Below, one piece after another: positions 37,244 through 47,365 of a DNA stretch of 64,000 bases (within the stretch, counting starts at the first letter, position 1; each line of letters starts with the position of its first letter). The notes beneath the pieces are model-generated. The model saw nothing but the letters and a program-made list of their open reading frames with translations. It was not told the DNA's origin and did not search any database. The DNA lies in the NCBI GenBank assembly GCA_951802425.1, contig OX637801.1:2418001-2482000 (forward strand), written 5' to 3'. Source of the DNA: Clavaria fumosa. Taxonomy: Eukaryota > Basidiomycota > Agaricomycetes > Agaricales > Clavariaceae. Position numbers and translations under genes: made by a program.

Positions 37244-40200
37244 ATGGCGCGTCCCCGCATCGTTCAAGGATTAGTCGCGTCCAGCTCGGGCAGATTCTTG
37301 CAGAGGACAGGTGGCCGACCACGATTAAGCGTCTTACCTCCCCTCCTGTTCAATGCCACTGTCGCTGGCAACAAACACCCAGTATCTTTGGCGAGAATTG
37401 GCTCGGTTCGGTGCTACGCTCAGCCCCCAAGTGGTCATCCTCCAGGTGGTCCTCCAGGCGGATTTCCGCTGAATATTTTTGGGCCCCAACATCAGAAAGG
37501 CGAGGCTCTCAAGGAATACGTGGGAATTCACCTGTTTTGTGTTGACTGCTATATTCATCCAATTGCTAGAGTCTTGATTTAACTGAACTGGCGAGGAATG
37601 GCAAGCTTGACCCAACAATTGGACGTGACGAAGGTGCGTCTCACTCAATACTCGTTTAAATTATGCTGAGCGCAGAATAACCTGAAGAAATTCGACGGAC
37701 CATCCAGAGTGTGTTCCGTCTTCAAAACTTGGAAATCGTTCTAGTATTGCTTCTAATGCATAGACGCTAGTTCTTTCTCGGCGTACGAAGTCGAACCCTG
37801 TTGTAAGCATTGCATATAAAATGTTGCCTAGGGCAGAAACAGATGCACAATTTCTAGTTAATAGGGCCCCCTGGAGTGGGAAAAACTGCTATCCTAGAAG
37901 GTCTCGCTAGTAGGATCGTGGCCAAGGAAGTCCCAGAGGTTTGTGCTTCTGTGTACCTCTACCTTGAATAACACTGACCTGTGGATACAGTCTCTGCAGA
38001 ATAAACGTGTCCTGTCCATCGACCTCTCTGCTATCCTGGCGGGCTCTGGCATTCGTGGACAATTCGAGGAGAAGTTCAAAGCGCTTATCAGAGACATAGA
38101 AGCAGAGGCGAGTCGGTCTCTTTATCAAATCTCTTGGGAATTAATAACGAGCGTGGCACAGGGAGGCAACGTCATTTGTTTCATCGACGAAGTTCGTACG
38201 TAGTGACATTTGTTGAATATGTCGTGTGGCTCTCGAAACACATTATTATCACAGACATGTTATTCAATTTGGGAAAAACGGAGGGAAGCATCGACGCAGG
38301 ACAAATGATTAAGCCAGCTCTAGCACGAGGGCTCCAACTCGTCGGGGCAACCACTCGTACGTCTCTCAAGTATTCTAGCTCCTTATTCCCATGTTGATCG
38401 AACTCTACAAGCCGATGAATATCGAAAGACTATTGGTAAGGATGCTGCGCTGGAGCGTCGCTTCCAACCCGTCACGATTGATGAACCAACCGTCGAGACC
38501 ACCATCTCCATCCTCCGCGGCCTCAAACCCAGATACGAGGTACACCACGGTGTCGGTATTTCTGACGGCGCGCTTGTAACTGCTGCTGTTTATGCTGCCC
38601 GATACATCTCCGACCGGTATCTGCCGGATAAAGCCATTGATCTTGTGGTAATGCATCTGTCCCCTCACTTTCCCAACCACAGCAGGGGTGACTGATGGCT
38701 AATTCAGGACGAAGCTGCTTCGGGCCTGAGACTCGGGCAGGAAAGCAAGCCGGACGAATTGGAGACTTTGGACCGGGAGATCGTCACATTGCAGATCGAG
38801 TTAGAAAGTCTGAAGAATGAGACGGATATTTTCAGCGTTGAACGCAGGCGAAAGCTCGAGGAGGAATTAGCAGATAGAAGTAAGAAGGCGGAGGAATTGA
38901 CCGCCGTCTGGCAAGCGGGTACGCTTCCTCATACGTAGACACCTCTTCTTTTATTTTGATTATGATCAAACAGAGCGTTCGCGCCTTGAGAAGATTAAAG
39001 AGGTCAAGAAGGCGCTTGAGAAAGCAAAGCATGAGTTAGAAGTTGCGCAACGTCAAGGTCAATACGAAGTTGCCAGCCGGCTGCGATTTGCCACCATCCC
39101 ATCTCTTGAGCGGCAACTCCCCCACGAAGGCAGACCTGGGAATGAGGATGCTAGTTCTCCTTTGTCGATGCTACATGACCGAGTAACAAGCGATGATATC
39201 GCACGGGTCGTAGCGAAGGCGACTAAGATCCCGGTGCAGAATTTGTTGAAGGGCGAAAGGGAAAAGCTTGTAAATGTGAGATAGAACTTGTCTCGATCCA
39301 GCCCTCTATCTTTGAGTGATATCCTCACATCTGTGTCAGATGGAAGACGCCCTTAAGCGACGGCTCGTCGGGCAAGATCACGTCATCGCAGCCGTCAGTG
39401 ACGCCGTTCGGATGTCTCGAGCAGGACTGCAGGCTCCCAACCGCCCTGTCGCCTCGTTCCTATTCCTGGGTCCCACCGGAGTCGGGAAGGTTTGTCTCTT
39501 CTCGACTCATCGGCCTACCCTTTTCAATTTTCAAATAGACAGAGCTGTGCAAAGCCCTCACTGCATTCTTATTTGATGACGAGCAAAAGGGATTGTACGT
39601 GGCTCTCCGTGGCTCTCCGTGGCTTTGAGTGCTTTGATGTTCACCCAATATTCTAGAATTAATATTAACATGTCAGAAGTATGAATCCTTGTGGATTCTG
39701 TTGGATTGACTCATCATATCACCCTTTTACCAGTACCATGACCGTCACACCATGTCCAGGTTAATAGGTGCCGCGCCTGGCTACGTTGGTTTCGAAGAGG
39801 GCGGTGAGTCGAGTGGTTGCATTGGGCAGCATCTTATACAATGATTTCCCTTGATCTACCTTCAGGCCAATTGACAGAAGCAGTGCGAAGACGCCCATAC
39901 GGTATGGTCACCCCCTCCAGTTTCCCCGAGTGTCCAACCGACCTCCAATCCATATACGCATAGCTGTTATATTGCTCGATGAACTCGAGAAGGCGCACAA
40001 GGCAAGTTGCATATGCGCTTACAGACACTGAGACGAGATTTGACAGTGACTCAGGACGTCGCAATGATCTTGCTTCAAATATTGGACGAAGGCAGTATCA
40101 CGGACAGTCAAGGGCGAAAGGTTGACTTCAAGGTTCATTTTTATTCACGATACCGTTTTATGAGCCGTCGCTCATGATTCCCCTGCAGAATACCATCATT

Positions 40201-40852
40201 TGCCTCACGAGTAACCTTGGTGCGTTGACTCTCCTTATCTCCGGCATGTGTTGACTGCCCCCTGGTAAAGGGAGCGATATTCTTGCGCATCCGACGTCGT
40301 GCGATAGCAATGGAATCATCACCGAAGAGGCAAAGAATATGGTTCTTGAACGAACTTCTGAATATTTCCCTCCGGAACTCATCAATCGCCTGGATTCATT
40401 GCAAATCTTCAACAAACTTTCCCGTGCATCAATTCTTCAAGTGGTCTCTCTTCGCCTCGAGGACGTGGCGGCAAGATTAAAATCCAGGAGAATCACACTA
40501 CAAGTTGACCCCGCTGCTCATCAGTGGCTCGCACAGAAAGGTTACTCAGAGGTCTACGGTGCGAGAGCCATAGCAAGGGTTGTGCGTACGGATGTACTAT
40601 TCCCTCTGGCTCAAAAACTGCTAAAAGGCACTATTCGGTATTCCTTCTACCCCTTTTTTGCATCCTATCTGCTATTGACGATGTTTGCTTGTGCACAGGG
40701 ACGGCGACACCGTGCAGGTAAAGGTAGTTGCTCTGGGGACTTCGCTGGAAATCCCAGATTTGCACGAGCCTGATTCCCCGCAGTCTGCAACTCCATCACT
40801 TGAAGCTGATCAGCATGACACTCAGAATGTGGATGGATATAGTTCATTATAG
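37244..40852 (+). CDS. HSP78: Hsp78, mitochondrial ClpB-type disaggregase
   Basis: Hexameric AAA+ disaggregase of the mitochondrial matrix working with Hsp70. The Arg-rich presequence [20 protein letters not shown] is followed directly by a Pro/Gly linker and [17 protein letters not shown]. The Clp N-domain is absent, as expected for Hsp78. NBD1: Walker A GPPGVGKT, Walker [17 protein letters not shown], sensor LVGATT. The M-domain coiled coil spans [20 protein letters not shown] to [19 protein letters not shown]2: [28 protein letters not shown] (split by an intron), [51 protein letters not shown]. About 15 introns. Ends GYSSL. Flanked on both sides by broken gene copies; promoter region interrupted by a MITE. 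Confidence 0.92.
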
Positions 40853-41079
40853 GAGTAGTCGCAGGCAATAATGTAGGTAGAAGAAAAATGTTTGAGAATT
40901 TGTGACTCAATTCCTCCAATGTTATGAAATACTAGGATTGATATTCTTAAATTACAAATGTAATGAATTACTGTAATCCATACAACACTAGCAAAAATTT
41001 GAGCCTCTGATGACTAGAGATAATTGTAAAACTGGTAGGAGATTCAAGTTTGAGATGATAGAAAGAAAGATAATGAACT
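40853..41079. other. AT-rich 3' flank of HSP78
   Basis: No gene seen; leads into the mosaic of gene fragments. Confidence 0.5.
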
Positions 41080-41227
41080 TGAAGCAAGAAATCGTCCTTC
41101 ATAGGGAGTCAGGTCCCTCGCGCGCATCGCAGGATGTGTATCGGCGATGTGAGTAGGGGTGGATAAGGCGAGGGAGAGCTTCAAGTTATTCAGCATCCAT
41201 TGGAAGAAAGCGAACACCAGGGGAACA
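41080..41227 (-). pseudogene. Fragment of the TRP-like gene (membrane-segment region)
   Basis: The minus strand reads VFAFFQWMLNNLKLSLALST, matching VFAFFQWTLKDSRFSLAFSI of the TRP-like gene (about 44940-45070). Nucleotide similarity extends to the GCATCGCAGGATG stretch. Confidence 0.8.
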
Positions 41228-41502
41228 CTTGCGGGCGCGATCACCAAGGACGGCCACTCAACGCGACGGATGCATTCGTCCAGAGCATGGGCGTCAAGTC
41301 TCTCTTGCTCGAGGCGGACTTGGCTAATGGACCGCATGATTGACGAGGTGCTGGTGGTCGAGGTGGACATGTCCTTCTTCGACCCTGTGTCCGATCTCGT
41401 GGGTGGCGCATCTGGTGTTGCTGACCGTGACGCTGCTGCCTCTGTCTGGGAATCCTTTGTGGGAGGTGCCGTTAGACCCCGTTGGACCCCGTGAATATGC
41501 GG
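41228..41502 (+). pseudogene. Fragment of the RING-PH-VWA gene
   Basis: The plus strand matches 30960-31240 of the scaffold gene: GGGCGCGATC, GACGGATGCATT, GTCCAGAGCATGGGC, LMDRMIDEVLVVEVD, SFFDP, and GACGCTGCTGCC-TCTGTCTGGGAATCC. It ends at GGACCCCGTGA-T-TGCGGCGG. Small indels shift the frame several times. This fragment and the one at 35280-35508 cover adjacent, slightly overlapping parts of the same gene. Confidence 0.85.
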
Positions 41503-41570
41503 CGGTAGCGTATGAAGTCGTCAGTGACGACGGCTTTACGTTGACGGGGAAGAACGAAAAGGTCATGTAG
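41503..41570 (+). pseudogene. Fragment of the TRP-like gene's C-terminal tail
   Basis: ATGAAGTCG-n-ACGACG-n-GACGGGGAAGAACGAAAAGGTC resembles codons for HEVEDDASTSTGKNEKVV of the TRP-like gene (near 44090-44130). It lies inverted relative to that gene. It directly abuts the scaffold-gene fragment. Confidence 0.65.
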
Positions 41571-41656
41571 TAGTATTACATCCGCTTCGTTCAGTAAGTC
41601 AACACTCGTAGAACGTGGCTGTGCTAACTCTTCATTGTCTTGTTGAACTTGAAATC

Positions 41657-42631
41657 ATGGCCACCGTTCAGCAGTCCTCGTCCTCGTCCTCGCCGTCCTC
41701 GTCGTCGGCAGCAGCGATCGCATCAGTGTCAACGCTCTCATCGTTGTTCACTGTTTCAATTTCTCCTAGCGCCATACTCTCTTCCCTCACTGATCCGCTC
41801 AAACCACACAAAGCCGAAGCTGCGCTCCGCCTTCGCCACGCTACCGTTGGCCTTCTCGCCCTTTTCCTAATCACCAATCTCATCCCACTCCCAAATCTTT
41901 ATACCGCCTGGCGTACTGTGAGGGATCAGTCTATTCATCCCTCAGGCCTGCTGTGGTGGGTGTGTGCTGCTGGTACGTTTGTCATCCCCATCTTTGCGAA
42001 TGCTGGCACTGAGCACACGCGCAGAGTTGACCCTATTTTGCCTCCTGTCGCTCAGCATACTCCAGTCTCTCTACGCTATAAAATATCCGAGAACAGAGCC
42101 CAATCGTTCTCATCCTAGTGCCCTAGCAGGATCTACTCGTTCACCACCGAGACGCAAATTGGAGGGGATCACGACTCATGTCTGTTTCCATTGTCTTCTT
42201 TCTTTGAGTTGCCCTGATCTAGGACAATTTCTTCAGGTTAGATCACCACCTGTGAGACCCTTTTCTGCATCCTTTTACGCGTCCACGCCCCCATCCACGC
42301 CTTCCCGCACATTACGTTACGCTGTCCCATTGTCCCCATCTCCCGCCGGATCCACGTCTTCTCGGTTTAGCATCTCGAGAGGTAGCATCTCCTCTCCAAG
42401 TCCTGCGGGACCGGGCTGGAGAATCAAAGGTAGGGCTTCCAGGACTGGGAGAGTCTCTAACAGCTTAGGGCGTGAGTGGCTAGCGGCCTCCATTCTCGCA
42501 TCGCGTTATGAATTCTCATGCATAATTTCTTCTCCCTAGGGCCACTCGATGGAAGTTGGCTAGGCAGACTGGCTCTAGAAGAAAATGATTACGACCCTTT
42601 TGAGGAGAAGAGCACTACTGCTACGACGTGA
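41657..42631 (+). CDS. Two-membrane-segment protein, possibly Pom34-like nucleoporin
   Basis: Four exons (41657-41972, 42025-42179, 42237-42471, 42540-42631) give 265 residues with all splice phases consistent. The Ser-rich N-terminus (MATVQQSSSSSSPSSSSAAA) precedes two hydrophobic segments (VGLLALFLITNLIPLPNLYT and ELTLFCLLSLSILQSLYAI). The C-terminal half is Ser/Pro/Arg-rich (VRSPPVRPFSASFYASTPPS, PGWRIKGRASRTG, GPLDGSWLGRLALEEND) and ends acidic. A paired membrane hairpin plus soluble tail is like Pom34 of the nuclear pore, but I could not confirm family motifs. A degenerate inverted copy lies at 35520-36268. Confidence 0.7.
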
Positions 42632-43150
42632 CTGAGGCCAGAGTCCTATACAAACCATGTCTTTATGCCAATAAAACGGAGCCTCGTGCGGATAAGGTCA
42701 CTTCTGATAATACAACACATTTTGAACTATTGCGCGGTAGATTCGCGAATCAATTCATGAATACAATAAGGTATACTGTATGGATGCCATTCTCAGTTGT
42801 AAAAGTTACATTGGCTACATTACGTTACGGCACCAACAAGTAAAATGTTCTGTAGGTGCCCTCTATATGGTACATAAAATAAAATCTAGGACTGCCCTCC
42901 TACCAGCAGCAAAGCGTCATTTTATTACATCTCTATCCCAGAGTGAGTGTCAGAATGCTTCAATGTCGGCTATGCCTTCTGGCAGGCCTCATTTGGCGAT
43001 GTGTCGAGGTTGCACCTTCGTCCTTCTGTGTCTCCAGCTCCAGAGCTTGTCTAGTTCCGCTTGTCGTGCGCGCCTCTGAAATCCACGCCCACAAGGTCCC
43101 CACAGACAGCACGAACTTGGGCGGGACGGAAGAGAGGTGTCTGCACCATA
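42632..43150. other. Intergenic region containing direct repeat copy B
   Basis: Between the two-membrane-segment gene and the end of the TRP-like gene. Contains 42740-43105, the longer copy of the repeat at 34838-35110. No coding potential recognised. Confidence 0.6.
42740..43105. repeat. Diverged direct repeat, copy B (see 34838-35110)
   Basis: Same blocks as copy A in the same orientation, with about 90 extra bases between TATATGGTACAT and GAGGTTGCACC. Lies just downstream of the TRP-like gene, so copy A looks like a displaced piece of this 3' flank. Confidence 0.75.
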
Positions 43151-46100
43151 TCAGGCCCTGTCCTCCACAGGCGGCTGAGTCTCGTCTACCGTTGTCGTCG
43201 ACAACGACTCTAACAAACGATCCTGCGACGTCTCTTGCACCGGCGTCTCCTGTGTCGTTGAAATCGGCGGATCCAACGATGGTCCTACTAGGGATCCATC
43301 CGCCGACATCACTGGCACAATCTCATCCGTCATTATCGGCAATGACTCTAACAACAGTAGTTCCGACGGCGTCCCGTTCATCGGCATGGCCTGCGTCGTA
43401 GTCGTCGTTGACACTGGCAGATCCGACGACGACGGTTCTATAGGAGACCCATCCACCGAGGGCACCGGCCCACTCTCGTTCATCGTCGTCGTCAATGGCG
43501 GGTCCGAGGGGTCCGACGGCTTCTCCTTCGGTTCAGTTTCATCCGCCGGGGTCGTATGCGCCGTGTTCTCCCCCGTGTCCGCGTTCCCATGTTCTATCAG
43601 CGTGTGGTTCTCTGCGTCTTCCACTATCAGACCAAGCGCAAGGATCCGTGTATTTGCCTCCAGCGCCTCCAGCGCCTCCATTCCCGCGGCAGCCACAATC
43701 TCAACGACCGGGTTCGCCAGCCCGAGTTTCTCGTTTTCTGTGGATGGAGATATGTCGTCTACAGCAACAGACGAAGTGGACGCCTGCGTCTCGTCCGATA
43801 GCCCTGACCCAGCTTTAGCGAGCCCATTGTCTGCCAGCACGACCTTCTCGTTGTTCGTCGTTGGTGCTGATTCATCATCCACGATAACAGCAGAGGAAGG
43901 GGGTGCGTGTGCCTCATCGGATAGCCCCAACCCGGCTCCAACGAGCCCGCTTTCTGCCAGCACGAACTTCCCAGTTGGCGCTAGCTCATCGGCCACGACA
44001 ACAGACGAAGTGGATGCCTGCGTCTCGTCGGATAGCCCCAACCCAGCTCCAACGAGCCCACTTTCTGCTAGCACGACCTTCTCGTTTTTCCCCGTCGATG
44101 TAGACGCGTCGTCCTCGACTTCATGCGCCTCGCCCACCATGACCAGCCCATCCGCCAAAGTCTTCCTGCGCCGCCATAGCGTGAGACTTGAGAACACGGA
44201 CAGCGTCGACACCGCCGACGCCGTTCGGACCACCCACAGCCGCAAGAGCGAGGGATGAGGGTGCGCGGCCTCACTTCCCACGCACGGCCGACCGCCAGGC
44301 AGCGCTCGCATAAGGGCAAATGCTCCGTCTACCACGACCAGTAGGAGTACCCCAATCGTCAGCACCGTCGCGAGGACCATGCCTATCGCAAGCCGGGGGA
44401 TCGCGTTTACCCGGGCCGCCTCCGCAAATGCCACCAACAGTGCGCACGCGGTCACGCGCGTCGCCGCCGCGTACGTCGCCAGCGCGTTCCGCCCCGCATC
44501 GGACCACCACCACTGCCACCGTCGGCCGGCGCAGCGCCCGCTTGGCTTGTGAGGGACCCCGTCGTTGAAGTGGTTGAGGGCGACGCTCTGGGTGTTGCTG
44601 TCATCCCCGCTGCTGCCGATGTCGCTACTGCTGCCGGTCTCGCCATCGCGTTGTAATGGCAGCGGGAAGGGCGTCGTCGTCGAGGACAACGTTGACGCCA
44701 CGGGATGCAGCACCACTTGTGCCACAAGTAAACCTAACTCGAGCAACAACATGAGCGCAACCTGTGCCTCGCCGCTGTAGCGCACAAACGAGATAATGAT
44801 CGCCCGCAGGACGGTTGCGAGTAGTACGACAATGAAGTAGTAGTAGCGCGACACGCGGTATGCGGCGAACAGCGGTCGGAGCGCGTCGGGCTTCTCGCCT
44901 GGAGGGCCGTCATGTAGCGAGTCCGGGGAGGGACGGCGAGCGCGTCGCAGGATGGATATTGATGAATACATGAGCGTTGCTATGATCAATAACGTGAGCA
45001 GGATGGAGAATGCGAGGGAGAACCTCGAGTCTTTCAGCGTCCATTGGAAGAAAGCAAACACTAGTATGGGCGTGTAAATGATAAGGGCCTGAGAGTGTGT
45101 TGGCATGTTGAATCGTTCAAAAGACCCACGACCACTCACCACTCGGATACACCATGCTAGGGTGAACTGGGAATAATTACGTATCCGGAGCGCATAAGCT
45201 GGATACCAACGCGGTGTCAGTAGCAGGGCCACAATAATAGATGCCAAGACAAGAGCCGCAACCCCAACAACTCCAATGACAGCGAAGAAAACGGTCATGA
45301 AACTGTTCCCGGTCGAGATACCAATCGAATTAACGTAGATAGGAATACCGGCCTGCAACAGGTTTTGAAATGCCGATGTCACGACGACCGAGGAACGTTT
45401 GGCCAGCACCGGTGGCGCCGCCGCAGACGTCGCCATCGCGTTCGTGTTTGTCGGGCCGTCCGAGTCGAGTAGGGAGAACACCAATTGCAGCGTGCTTGGG
45501 TGAAGAGCGGACGCGATCTGGGGCATCGAGGGACGCGACGGGGCCATGACATTGTATGGGCTCAGCTTGCGATTGACTACGCCCAGGGCAGCTGGCGCCG
45601 TGAACGCTTCGTCGTCGACATTGCCACCGGTGGCGCGGCGTGCATTGACGATCCAGCGCTGCACGGGCACGACTTTCACGAGCCCGAGTGCCCACGCAAA
45701 GTTGGTTGTGAATGCAAGGTAGAAGGACGGGTAGTTGATGGCGAGGAGGCCCGTGCACGCGATGTACTGGAAGAGGGAGATGGTCTCAACGAAGCGATGG
45801 GGCGCTGTGGAGCGCGGATGCACAACAGACCGCCAGAGGGCGGCGAGGAGGGCGAAGAGGGCGAGTGCGCGAACTGCGGATTCGGCGCCAACGTTGTAGG
45901 CCGACCAGCCGTTGGAAAGGGTGGCCTGTATGCACGCCTTGAGCTCGCCTGTGTTAATGTCTTTGAGGGTTAACTGCGCGAAGGCTTCAAGGTCGGGCAC
46001 TTCGAAGGCAATGGTGGGTATTTTCTGTCTGACTCCGAGACGCTGTGGGAGTTTGATGGTTGTGGCGCCGGTGAAGTTGTAGATAGGCAGTGGGCATAGA

Positions 46101-46520
46101 GCACCATCGAACATAGAACAGAGGTTAAGAGTGAGGTTTACAGGATGCTTTCCGTAGACGGTGAGGAGAAGATTAGCGGAAACAGAGAGGTTGCGAAGCT
46201 GTATATGAAATACGAATGGGTTGGGTGACACAACGGGTCACAGAAACGGATGACGTACGACACTGGCAGCGGACACGTTGAAACTGACGGAATTAGTGTT
46301 TGCGAAGTATGCGACATCGAATCTTTCAACAAGGATGCTCTCTGGAGGATCGCAATAGGAGACCGATGAGGTAACTTGTGGGAGTATGTCAGTGTTTAGA
46401 ACAGAGAAAAAGGGTAGTGGGTGCGTGCGTACATAGACTAAGTTGCCTAGAATGAACGACGGTAGATAGAGAGCAGAGCAAGAGGAGGAGAGCGGGGATC
46501 CGCCTCAAAGTAGGAAACAT
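43151..46520 (-). CDS. Flc/Pkd2-type TRP-like membrane protein with long acidic tail
   Basis: Fungal TRP-like family (ML-like luminal domain plus multi-pass channel region; yeast Flc, S. pombe Pkd2), tied to calcium, cell wall and flavin transport. Exon 1 encodes a signal peptide (MFPTLRRIPALLLLLCSLST). Exon 2 starts the ML-like domain (SSVSYCDPPESILVERFDVA). Exon 3 continues NLSVSANLLLTVYGKHPVNL, LCSMFDGALCPLPIYNFTGA and ACIQATLSNGWSAYNVGAES. Many hydrophobic segments follow, for example RALALFALLAALWRSVV, FFAVIGVVGVAALVLASIIV and RYYYFIVVLLATVLRAIIIS. One short intron near 45065-45127. The last about 400 residues are an unusual acidic tail with about three imperfect 40-residue repeats (ESGLVGAGLGLSDETQASTS). 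Confidence 0.85.
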
Positions 46521-47365
46521 TAGGACGAGGTTTGGTTTGGTGGTAGCTTGGGCTGGGATTGATAAAGAGATTGACAGAGTGTTAAGACATTGCTTTAAAT
46601 TTGGCCGTTCGCGTACAAAACAAATTTGTGTGGGGCGCTGCAGAGCGAGGATGAATGAAACACGCCAGCCAGTGTGTAACCCGTTTGAATTTTGAGATAT
46701 TGGCCAGTGCGTTGTTGGTTGACAACGCCAAGGCCCCGACTGCAATGACCACAAGTGACCCAAAGGGCAAGCACGATGATGAAAACGACGACGAGAACGG
46801 ACGGGCGCGACGAGCACTACAATGAAGAAAAACGTGCCAACTGCACAACAAGAGTGGGCTGCTCGCTGTTTTCTTGCAATTATTCGTTGTCTCGTCGACG
46901 AGCCGCGCCGCGCCTTGCCTGCAACGCGTGTCAGCTGACTCACTGGCGATTTGTCGGGTGTGAACACTGGTACAAGCTCTTGTATCAAAAATATATGGCC
47001 CAGTCATCGTCGTCCTCGTCCTCGTTGTTGTCATTGTCGCACTCGACGTCGCAGGCGTCATCGGTCCCTCTTTTGTAGGGGGGAGTAAGCCCCTCAAGGC
47101 TGTGCGTCTCAGATATCATCACCCTCCTCGTCCTTTGTGGTCGAACGTAGACTCTTCGCGTTACATCCAACAATATTCCATCAACCTCACCATCAGTCTA
47201 CCTCCTGGATCGTCTATGTCTCGTGGATCAACGCTCAGCCACGCAATGTCAATTGTGCCAGCTGTGTTGTGGTGGGGATCATGTCCAATGTGGGCGTGAT
47301 CCTCGCTCAGCTATGGACGCATATGGTGCTCCTTATCGCCGCCCTTCCTCCTTTCCTCCCCGTCC
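46521..47365. other. Divergent promoter region, TRP-like and Hua1-like genes
   Basis: 845 bp. No gene recognised; contains a trinucleotide-like CGTCGTCCTCGTCCTCG stretch near 47005-47040. Confidence 0.6.

Noticed and set aside
43386..44258. Open frame of 290 codons on the plus strand
   Set aside because: Antisense shadow of the Ser/Thr/Asp-rich tail of the TRP-like gene; composition mirrors the codon bias of that strand.
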